This document shows positions 1 through 5,953 of a stretch of 14,482 bases of DNA, one piece after another (position 1 is the first letter of the stretch; every line of letters begins with the position of its first letter). Made by a program: the position numbers and the translations under genes. This DNA is from CAYJHC01 sp964370035. Lineage in GTDB: Bacteria > Bacillota > Clostridia > Peptostreptococcales > Anaerovoracaceae. The notes beneath the pieces were generated by a model. The model did no database searches. It was not told where the DNA came from and worked only from the letters and a program-made list of their open reading frames with translations. The stretch is from contig CAYJGT010000039.1 of NCBI GenBank assembly GCA_964370035.1, positions 1-14,482 on the forward strand, read 5' to 3'.

Positions 1-1
1 T

Positions 2-55
2 AAAGCTGTATCTAGACTGAATGTTAAGCACGGCGGAATGAGAAGAAAGAGATAA
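2..55 (+). CDS. C-terminal tail of an unidentified protein (partial)
   Basis: Only the last 17 codons lie in the window, ending at TAA 53-55. The other two plus-strand frames are closed almost at once, so this is the only frame a gene could use to enter from the left edge. The tail (KAVSRLNVKHGGMRRKR) is strongly basic. I do not recognise the family. The palindromic terminator at 108-131 lies 50 bases downstream, which fits a gene ending here. Confidence 0.35.
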   Translation, partial: KAVSRLNVKHGGMRRKR

Positions 56-107
56 GTTAAGACGTCTATAGATAAAATGGATTGTTTTAAAATAATTATA
101 CGTTTAA

Positions 108-131
108 AAAGCCTTGCAATTGCAAGGCTTT
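108..131. terminator. Palindromic terminator between convergent genes
   Basis: A perfect 24-base palindrome with core GCCTTGCAATTGCAAGGC is flanked by A and T runs. Read on the minus strand the hairpin is followed by five T residues, a good intrinsic terminator for the PhzF-family gene. Read on the plus strand the T run is only three long, so it would be a weaker terminator for the gene ending at 55. The rest of 132-245 shows no gene; a weak GTCAA/TTGAC repeat sits near 214-235. Confidence 0.7.
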
Positions 132-245
132 AGTATTATAGTGGTATTTTTATTCAAATCCACATTAAAAATCAAGTCAACATTTATTATTAAAGATACA
201 GATAATAGAACTGTCAATATAGTCTTTTTTTGACTTATCCTGCAC

Positions 246-1121
246 CTAAATATAGATTGATCCCTTTGCTAGAATAGTACTACTACCGCCTACTCGAATT
301 TTGACTTCACTGTCATATTCAGTTAAAATGGTAGAAATCAAAGAAGACCTTTGCATTTCTCTTCCTTGCAGAAAAGCAGAAACACCGCTGGCAGGAAGCA
401 ACTTATTTTTATATAAATAGTATGTTAAGGCGCCATTAGCTGTTCCAGTTGCAGCCTCTTCGTCTATTTCGTATAAAGGTGCAAAATTTCTGCAGTATGC
501 TGTAATATGCTCTTCGGATGACATTGTAAAAGCATGAACTCCAGTGACATTATATTTTTTTGAAAGTTCTGTTAGTTTTATAAAATCAGGAGAAATGCTT
601 GATAAAGTTACATCGTTTTTAACTGGTAAAATAATATCAGGAAGGCCAGTAGAAACTATAGAAGGTAAAAGTTCCGAACTTGAATCATAGGTAATTCCCA
701 TTGCATTATATAACTCTTTTAAGGCACGGGTTTCTGTGATGATAGACAGCTCCTCTGGTTTTGCCATGTCCATTAGTATTGATTTTGCAGTAACCTGTAC
801 TTCAATAATGCCAGCTAGAGTTTGGATTTTATAAATTTCCCCTTTTTCAACTAGACCTGCATCTTCCAAGGCTGAAAATGATCCAATAGTAGCATGACCG
901 CAAAGATCCACTTCAGAATTAGGGGTGAAGTATCTAATATTAAACTCATTATTGGACAGCGGCTTCACAAAAGCCGTTTCAGAATATCTAAGTTCCGCTG
1001 CTGTTTTTGTCATAATAATATCAGAGGGGAAGTCATCTTCTTTATTCAATATTACCACACCAGCAGGGTTACCTCCGAAGGGCTCTGTAGCAAATGCGTC
1101 TACAATATAGAATGTTTTCAT
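246..1121 (-). CDS. PhzF-family isomerase/epimerase-like protein
   Basis: The 291-residue product has the length and motifs of the PhzF/YddE family (diaminopimelate-epimerase fold, two similar lobes). The N-terminus reads VDAFATEPFGGNPAGVV (residues 7-23). Glu48 in the SETAF motif is the expected general acid/base. RYFTPNSEVDLCGHATIG (63-80) and the ATGTANGALTYYL stretch near 225-237 are the other family signatures. Characterised members isomerise trans-2,3-dihydro-3-hydroxyanthranilate in phenazine synthesis, but most bacterial homologues have unknown substrates and no phenazine genes are present here, so a specific reaction should not be assumed. It is probably cytosolic. An in-frame TAA at 1134-1136 fixes ATG 1119-1121 as the start, although no good ribosome binding site lies directly before it. 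It is monocistronic, divergent from the flavodoxin gene, and its terminator is probably 108-131. Confidence 0.92.
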   Translation of the reverse strand: MKTFYIVDAFATEPFGGNPAGVVILNKEDDFPSDIIMTKTAAELRYSETAFVKPLSNNEFNIRYFTPNSEVDLCGHATIGSFSALEDAGLVEKGEIYKIQTLAGIIEVQVTAKSILMDMAKPEELSIITETRALKELYNAMGITYDSSSELLPSIVSTGLPDIILPVKNDVTLSSISPDFIKLTELSKKYNVTGVHAFTMSSEEHITAYCRNFAPLYEIDEEAATGTANGALTYYLYKNKLLPASGVSAFLQGREMQRSSLISTILTEYDSEVKIRVGGSSTILAKGSIYI

Positions 1122-1133
1122 ACTATTACCAGG

Positions 1134-1181
1134 TTATTTCGTATGATTATTTTTTTTACGAAACAAACCTTCTCCTTTCAT
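1134..1181 (-). promoter_or_regulatory. Leader of the PhzF-family gene: micro-ORF, buried SD and hairpin
   Basis: Read on the minus strand, a 15-codon frame (MKGEGLFRKKNNHTK) starts at 1181 and stops at 1134, 12 bases before the isomerase start. The only strong Shine-Dalgarno sequence (AAAGGAGAAGG, 1168-1178) lies inside it. A hairpin with 7-bp stems (1137-1143 with 1157-1163) separates that SD from the real ATG. The 12-base string AATAGTATGAAA occurs at both ATGs, exactly 60 bases apart. Whether the peptide is made is unknown. Confidence 0.35.
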
Positions 1182-1196
1182 ACTATTTTCAACATT

Positions 1197-1205
1197 AGTA
1201 TACCA
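1197..1205 (-). promoter_or_regulatory. Extended -10 promoter for the PhzF-family gene
   Basis: On the minus strand the sequence reads TGG then TATACT (1197-1202 is the hexamer), an extended -10 element. The -35 region is poor (CTTAAA at 16 bases). The predicted start of transcription is near 1190, only about nine bases before the micro-ORF ATG. Confidence 0.45.
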
Positions 1206-1253
1206 TAATGAATGTAAATTTAAGCATTTATGATTAAAAAATTTATTTTATAG

Positions 1254-1259
1254 TATAAT
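1254..1259 (+). promoter_or_regulatory. Possible -10 box for the flavodoxin/ferredoxin gene
   Basis: A perfect TATAAT hexamer sits about 190 bases upstream of the 1450 start, back to back with the minus-strand promoter. Only a weak -35 (around ATGATT, 1230-1235, 18-base spacer) accompanies it. If used, it would give a leader of roughly 180 bases containing the short frame and hairpin at 1317-1388. Confidence 0.35.
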
Positions 1260-1316
1260 GTAAAAGTAGACAATTTATGTCAAATGAAGTTTAAACTAAT
1301 CTGAAGGAGTATTTGT

Positions 1317-1388
1317 TTGGAATTTGAGTGGCAAAGGCGAAAGCTAAAAGTTGCCCTGAATAATACCACCAAAGTGAAATCTTATTAG
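1317..1388 (+). other. Candidate 23-codon leader ORF overlapping a GNRA hairpin
   Basis: A TTG at 1317 follows a good SD (GAAGGAG, 1303-1309) by seven bases and opens a 23-codon frame ending at TAG 1386-1388. The peptide begins MEFEWQRRKLKVALNN. The same DNA can fold: GGCAA (1330-1334) pairs with TTGCC (1351-1355), enclosing GGC-GAAA-GCT (1336-1345), a GNRA tetraloop hairpin. It could be a leader peptide, a structured leader or a coincidence. It matches no riboswitch consensus that I know. Confidence 0.3.
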
Positions 1389-1449
1389 TAATTAAAGTGG
1401 ATTCATAATAAATTCCAAATTAAAAGCACATGAATTTTAGGAGGAGAAT

Positions 1450-2190
1450 ATGATTTGTTATTTTAGTGGAACAGGTAACTCTAAGTATATTGCGGAGAAC
1501 CTTGCTGAAATGTTAAACATCAAAGCACTAGATATAAGTAGAGATGAGTTAACAGAAAATATTAAAAAAGAAATAATCGAGGGAGAATATTTTGGTATAG
1601 TCTGTCCCATTTATGCATGGGGACTACCTGAACCAGTTGAGAATTTTATAAAAAAGTTGCCAGAATCAAAAGCATTTAAGTTTGTTGTATGTAGCTGTGG
1701 GATGAGCTCAGGACTTGCTGTAAAGAAAGCCTTAAAAGGGGTTTCTGGTCAAAGTGCTTATACTATTCTTATGCCATCAAATTACATTATTGGTGGAGAC
1801 ATAGAAGAAGAAAAAGTGATTTTAGAAAAACTAACTAATTGTGATAAGGAAATAGAAAAGGTTTTTAGAGAGATAAAAGAGAAAATACCTACGTATAGAG
1901 TAAGGGAAGGCTCACTTCCTAGGATAAAATCAAGTATTGTAAATATGGGATTTAATAAATTCGCAAGAAGCACGAAACCTTTTTACGCAACCTCTAAATG
2001 CATTTCTTGTGGATTATGCCAATTTGTATGTCCTGCTAAAACTATTTCCATACCAAAAAAATTCCCTCAATGGGAAGAAAAATGTTATCAGTGTATGGCT
2101 TGCATAAGTAGATGCCCGCAAAAATCAATAGAATATGGTAAAAAAACAAGAAGCAAAGGTAGATATTATATAGAAAATTACAAAAAATAG
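1450..2190 (+). CDS. EFR1-type flavodoxin/2[4Fe-4S] ferredoxin fusion
   Basis: The 246-residue protein joins an N-terminal flavodoxin-like domain (FMN phosphate loop FSGTGNSKYIA, residues 5-15; a second loop around PIYAWGLPEPV, 53-63) to a C-terminal double-cluster ferredoxin. The cluster ligands are Cys184, 187, 190, 194 and Cys212, 215, 218, 222, each series ending in CP. This is the EFR1 family common in anaerobic Firmicutes. It is expected to be a soluble electron-transfer protein moving electrons between FMN and iron-sulfur centres; the partner enzyme is unknown. The start is supported by AGGAGGAG shortly before ATG 1450. It stands alone: about 230 bases separate it from the next plus-strand gene, which has its own promoter. 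A basic tail follows the last cluster. Confidence 0.9.
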   Translation: MICYFSGTGNSKYIAENLAEMLNIKALDISRDELTENIKKEIIEGEYFGIVCPIYAWGLPEPVENFIKKLPESKAFKFVVCSCGMSSGLAVKKALKGVSGQSAYTILMPSNYIIGGDIEEEKVILEKLTNCDKEIEKVFREIKEKIPTYRVREGSLPRIKSSIVNMGFNKFARSTKPFYATSKCISCGLCQFVCPAKTISIPKKFPQWEEKCYQCMACISRCPQKSIEYGKKTRSKGRYYIENYKK

Positions 2191-2194
2191 GAAA

Positions 2195-2230
2195 AGAAAT
2201 GTAAGCATAAATTTCTATGAATATTTTTTT
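2195..2230 (+). terminator. Weak terminator-like hairpin
   Basis: AGAAAT (2195-2200) can pair with ATTTCT (2211-2216) just after the stop codon, and a run of T residues follows shortly after. The stem has little GC, so termination would be inefficient. Confidence 0.3.
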
Positions 2231-2346
2231 GTTAAATAGAAGTATTTCAAAAATTGCATCCGGATAAGCTGTGTGGGAAAATAGCTGCATTCATTTTAAA
2301 AAATGGGTAAATGTATGAAAAATCAAAATAAAAAATCAAAAAGCAC

Positions 2347-2375
2347 TTGCAAAATGAAGCGAAATAAAGTAGAAT
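2347..2375 (+). promoter_or_regulatory. Promoter of the CofE-like gene
   Basis: TTGCAA (2347-2352) and TAGAAT (2370-2375) are separated by exactly 17 bases. Transcription would begin near 2382, leaving a leader of about 38 bases with the SD AAAGGAG at 2404-2410. Confidence 0.6.
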
Positions 2376-2419
2376 AGTTTTTTGTTGCTGATGTTGATGA
2401 ACTAAAGGAGAACATAATT

Positions 2420-3610
2420 ATGGAAAGAAGAGTAGGTACTGTTGTACGTGGAATGAGAGCTCCAATTGTTAGAGAGGGAGACGACATTGAAAAAATTGTA
2501 ACAGATGTGATTTTAGGAGCTGAAAAGGCTGGAGAGTTCACTATTGGTGATAAGGATGTAATTGCAATTACAGAAGCAGTTGTTGCGAGAACTCAGGGCA
2601 ATTATGGCACAATTGATCAAATTGGCATTGACATTAAAAACAAATTGGGTGGAGAAAATGTAGGAGTTATATTTCCGATTTTAAGTAGAAATAGATTCGC
2701 AATTTGTCTAAAAGGTATTGCTCGCGGGGCAAAGAAAATAACATTAATGTTTTCTTACCCAAGTGATGAAGTAGGAAATCATATTATTGATTTCGACCTT
2801 ATTGATGAAAAAGGAGTTAACCCATATAGTGATGTGCTAACTTACAAAGAGTTTGTTGAAAAGTTTGGACATCCAAAGCATCCGTTTACAGGTGTTGATT
2901 ATGTAGAATATTATAAGTCATTAATAGAAGAAGAAGGTGCAGAGGTTGAAGTTATTTTTGCTAATAATCCAAAAGCAATTTTAGAGTATACGGATACAGT
3001 GATAACTTGTGACACGCATACTAGAGAAAGAAGTAAGAGGTTACTTAAAGAAGGTGGAGCGAAGATTGCCATCGGTATGGATGACATATTAAAGGACAGT
3101 GTTGAAGGTAGTGGCTTTAATACAAAGTATGGGATTCTAGGCTCTAATAAAGCAACTGAAGATACAGTAAAATTATTCCCAAATGATTGTACTCCTCTTT
3201 GTGAGAGCATCCAACAAAGTATTAAAGAAGCAACAGGGAAAGATGTAGAAGTTATGGTATATGGGGATGGAGCGTTTAAAGACCCTGTAGGGAAAATTTG
3301 GGAACTTGCTGATCCAGTAGTATCTCCAGGATACACAAAAGGCTTAGAAGGCCTTCCGAATGAAGTGAAAATAAAATATCTAGCAGATAATAATTTTGCG
3401 GACTTAAGTGGAGAAGAGCTAAAAGCAGCAATTTCTAAGTACATTGAAGAAAAAGATTCTGACTTAACAGGAAACATGGTGGCTCAAGGAACGACACCAA
3501 GAAGATTGACTGATTTAATAGGGTCTCTTTGTGATTTGACTTCAGGAAGCGGTGATAAGGGAACCCCAATAATATTTATACAAGGATATTTTGATAATTA
3601 TACAAAGTAA
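2420..3610 (+). CDS. CofE-like coenzyme F420-0:L-glutamate ligase family protein
   Basis: The 396-residue product resembles the F420-0:gamma-glutamyl ligase family (COG1478) in its N-terminal half: RAPIVREGDDIEKIV near residue 13 and GDKDVIAITEAVVARTQGNYG near 43-63. Family enzymes add glutamate to coenzyme F420-0 using GTP and divalent metal. Archaeal CofE is about 250 residues, so this protein carries a long extra C-terminal part; DGAFKDPVGKIWELADP near 283-299 and the Gly-rich tail around SGSGDKG look conserved in character. No other F420 gene is in the window and most Clostridia do not make F420, so it may ligate glutamate or another amino acid to a different substrate (inference). The start is well supported by AAAGGAG at 2404-2410, nine bases before ATG. 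It has its own promoter and a terminator at 3630-3655, so it is monocistronic. Confidence 0.8.
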   Translation: MERRVGTVVRGMRAPIVREGDDIEKIVTDVILGAEKAGEFTIGDKDVIAITEAVVARTQGNYGTIDQIGIDIKNKLGGENVGVIFPILSRNRFAICLKGIARGAKKITLMFSYPSDEVGNHIIDFDLIDEKGVNPYSDVLTYKEFVEKFGHPKHPFTGVDYVEYYKSLIEEEGAEVEVIFANNPKAILEYTDTVITCDTHTRERSKRLLKEGGAKIAIGMDDILKDSVEGSGFNTKYGILGSNKATEDTVKLFPNDCTPLCESIQQSIKEATGKDVEVMVYGDGAFKDPVGKIWELADPVVSPGYTKGLEGLPNEVKIKYLADNNFADLSGEELKAAISKYIEEKDSDLTGNMVAQGTTPRRLTDLIGSLCDLTSGSGDKGTPIIFIQGYFDNYTK

Positions 3611-3629
3611 GACATAAAGAATATAATGA

Positions 3630-3655
3630 AAAAGGAGTTTTTATAGGCTCCTTTT
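3630..3655 (+). terminator. Terminator of the CofE-like gene
   Basis: AAAAGGAG (3630-3637) pairs with CTCCTTTT (3648-3655) in an 8-bp stem located 20 bases after the stop codon; the 3' arm supplies the T run. Confidence 0.6.
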
Positions 3656-3789
3656 CTGAAACCATCAATTTTTATTAAGTCTATTGAAATTAAATTACTA
3701 ATTCTTGAAAACATGGAGAAAAGCAGAGCTGATTTGAAAAAGGATAAGCTTGTGGAAGTTGTTTGTTACATTAAGAATAGGAATGGAAA

Positions 3790-3951
3790 ATGTTTGAAAA
3801 AATTGACTATATAGTTAAAGACATATCAGGGGATTATGGAATTTTATTAAGTGAAAAAGGAGAAACGAAGGTTGCGATTTTCTTTTTACCTGATGAAATT
3901 CAGATAGGCTCTAAAGTGATATATGAAAATCTAGAATATAGAATGGGATAA
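3790..3951 (+). CDS. Small DUF3006-like protein
   Basis: This 53-residue frame is too short for most gene callers but has good coding character. It starts MFEKIDYIVKDISGDYGILL and alternates hydrophobic and charged residues in the manner of a small beta-barrel. The pattern (I/V-x-x-I-x-G-D-Y followed by a charged turn, then F-L-P-D-E-I-x-I-G-S-K-V) resembles the DUF3006 family of short proteins of unknown function. An in-frame TAG at 3778-3780 excludes a longer version. The ribosome binding site is weak (AGGAATGG-like), and I see no clear promoter in the 135 bases between it and the upstream terminator. It has no signal peptide or membrane segment and is probably cytosolic. It converges on the ABC exporter genes through the terminator at 4002-4040. 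The family link rests on pattern only. Confidence 0.6.
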   Translation: MFEKIDYIVKDISGDYGILLSEKGETKVAIFFLPDEIQIGSKVIYENLEYRMG

Positions 3952-4001
3952 AAAAATACTGCGCGATAGCAAGCGATTTTATATTAGATTCAAAGATTAA
4001 G

Positions 4002-4040
4002 AATAAACTCCACCAACATGATTAGTTAGTGGAGTTTGTT
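4002..4040. terminator. Bidirectional terminator between convergent genes
   Basis: A 12-bp stem (4002-4013 with 4029-4040, including AAACTCCAC/GTGGAGTTT and one G-T pair) encloses a 15-base loop. It is followed on the plus strand by a T-rich tract (TATTT). It lies between the small plus-strand gene ending at 3951 and the minus-strand ABC gene ending at 4076, and probably stops transcription from both sides. Confidence 0.7.
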
Positions 4041-4075
4041 TATTTACATAGGTCTTAGAGTTCTTAATAGCCTGC

Positions 4076-5953
4076 TTATTCAAACTGACTTCGGTAAAGC
4101 TTTGCGTAGAAGCCGTTTAGTTTAAGCAATTCTTGGTGACTTCCTTGTTCAATTATATCTCCTTTGTCCATTACTAAAATAGTATCTGCGTTCTTAATTG
4201 TAGAAAGTCTATGGGCTATTATGAAGCTTGTCCTACCTTCCATAAGATTATCCATAGCTTTTTGAATTAACACTTCGGTTCTAGTATCTACAGAACTTGT
4301 GGCTTCATCTAAAATTAAGATTTTCGGATCAGCAAGGATTGCCCTTGCTATAGTAATGAGCTGTTTTTGTCCTTGGGACATATTGCTAGCATCTTCATTT
4401 AATATCATATTATATTCCCCAGGTAGGGATGAAACAAATTTGTCTACCTGTGCTGCCTTTGCAGCAGCTTTAATTTCATTATCGCTAGCATCAAGTTTTC
4501 CATACTTTATATTATCTAGAATGCTGGCATTATATAACCAAGTGTCTTGAAGAACCATACCAAAGGCAGAGCGAAGTTCATCTCGCTTAAAATCTCTTAT
4601 ATCATAGCCATCTAGTTTAATTGAGCCTGAATTCACATCATAAAATCTCATCAAGAGTTTAACCATAGTTGTTTTCCCTGCACCTGTTGGGCCGACTATT
4701 GCAACTTTTTGCCCTGGCTTAACATGGGCGGAAAAGTTATTGACTATTATTTTGTCTTCAGTATAACCGAAACTTACATTTTCAAAATCAACTGTTCCAG
4801 TAACAGGTATTCCAACCGTATCGTTTTGGTTTACTTCTATGGATAAAGCATTTGCTGAGTCTTTTGGTTCTTCTTTTTCCTTTAAGAATCCGAAGATTCT
4901 TTCAGATGCTGCTGCTGTTTGTTGTAAAGTCGCAGATATTTGCGATACCTGAGACATAGGCTGGCTAAATTGCCGAGTATATTGGATAAAAGCTTGAATA
5001 TCTCCAATATTAATTAGTCCACTTGATACAAAATAACCTCCTACAATACAGATAACTACATAACCTAAATTTCCAATAAATATTAGGGTAGGCATCATTA
5101 ATCCAGAAAGGAAATTAGCTTTCCAAGCTGATTCGTATAAGGCGTCGTTATCTTTCTTGAAATTAGCTATTGCCTTTTCTTCGCCATTAAAAGCTTTAAT
5201 TACTGTATGAGCACCATAATTTTCTTCTACTTGCCCATTAACTTTTCCAATGTAGGTTTGTTGGCTATCAAAGTGTTTTTGCGATTTTTTTACTATAAAT
5301 GCTACTACTATTCCAGATAAAGGAAGGGTGAAAAGTGCAATCAAAGTCATCTGCCAACTTATGGTAAACATCATTACACTTATTCCTATAATAGTTGCAA
5401 CAGAACTAATGATTTGAGTCAAGCCTTGGCTGAGAATTTGATTTATAACATCCACATCATTGGTCATCCTAGAGAGAACATCTCCTGTTGTGGTTTTATC
5501 GAAATAGGATATTGGTAGCTTATGTATTTTTTCTTCAATTTCATTTCTTAGTTTATATGTTACTTTTATTGAAACTTTAGAAGAAATTAATCCTTGTATT
5601 AGCATTAAAACTGAACTTATAACATACAGGGAGATTAGCAGGCCAAGGATTTTTCCAATGGCAGTAAAGTCAATATCTCCAATGCCCTGGACCTTTGCCA
5701 TTAATCCATCAAAAACCTCTGTGGTGGCCATTCCAAGAATTCGTGGGCCTACAATTGCAAATACGGTAGAGCCTAATGCAAATAAGAATATTAGCAGCAA
5801 GCCTACTTTATGGTTGGCAATATAGGACAAGAGCATTTTCATAGAACCTTTAAAATCTTTAGCCTTGTCAGTTGTATGGATAGCAGGTCCTCCGCTTCTA
5901 GCGCCTGGCCTTTTTTTTGTTTCTGTATTGTTTCCTGTACTATTCTTGCTCAC
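4076..5953 (-). CDS. ABC exporter half-transporter, catalytic-site subunit
   Basis: The 625-residue protein is a membrane-domain/ATPase fusion of the type I (ABCB-like) exporter family. About six membrane segments lie between residues 50 and 325, followed by an ATPase domain. Walker A is GPTGAGKT (421-428), the Q-loop Gln469, Walker B ILILDE with catalytic Glu550, the D-loop SSVD, and the switch His581. The signature motif is degenerate: MSQGQ (525-529) instead of LSGGQ. A 35-residue hydrophilic, Lys/Gly-rich N-terminus precedes the first membrane segment. It pairs with the 716-residue subunit encoded just upstream; the two frames overlap by 14 bases, which suggests translational coupling and equal stoichiometry. 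The likely role is efflux of drugs or other hydrophobic molecules at the cytoplasmic membrane, by analogy with BmrCD, LmrCD and TM287/288. The substrate cannot be inferred from the sequence. Confidence 0.93.
   Translation of the reverse strand: MSKNSTGNNTETKKRPGARSGGPAIHTTDKAKDFKGSMKMLLSYIANHKVGLLLIFLFALGSTVFAIVGPRILGMATTEVFDGLMAKVQGIGDIDFTAIGKILGLLISLYVISSVLMLIQGLISSKVSIKVTYKLRNEIEEKIHKLPISYFDKTTTGDVLSRMTNDVDVINQILSQGLTQIISSVATIIGISVMMFTISWQMTLIALFTLPLSGIVVAFIVKKSQKHFDSQQTYIGKVNGQVEENYGAHTVIKAFNGEEKAIANFKKDNDALYESAWKANFLSGLMMPTLIFIGNLGYVVICIVGGYFVSSGLINIGDIQAFIQYTRQFSQPMSQVSQISATLQQTAAASERIFGFLKEKEEPKDSANALSIEVNQNDTVGIPVTGTVDFENVSFGYTEDKIIVNNFSAHVKPGQKVAIVGPTGAGKTTMVKLLMRFYDVNSGSIKLDGYDIRDFKRDELRSAFGMVLQDTWLYNASILDNIKYGKLDASDNEIKAAAKAAQVDKFVSSLPGEYNMILNEDASNMSQGQKQLITIARAILADPKILILDEATSSVDTRTEVLIQKAMDNLMEGRTSFIIAHRLSTIKNADTILVMDKGDIIEQGSHQELLKLNGFYAKLYRSQFE

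Noticed and set aside
894..1208. Plus-strand open frame opposite the PhzF-family gene
   Set aside because: It is antisense to a well-supported gene, has no SD and gives a composition without family features.
1261..1449. Known riboswitch or T-box in the flavodoxin leader
   Set aside because: Compared from memory with the TPP, SAM-I, FMN, cobalamin, c-di-GMP, THF and T-box consensus motifs; none fits.
2911..3477. 188-codon minus-strand frame inside the CofE-like gene
   Set aside because: Long but antisense to a clear gene; the Ser/Leu/Phe-rich product is typical of a shadow frame, and no promoter or SD is present.
3713..3814. 33-codon frame beginning MEKSRADLKKDKLVEV
   Set aside because: No SD, overlaps the start of the better-supported 53-residue gene in another frame and matches no family. 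It could be a gene remnant but cannot be supported.
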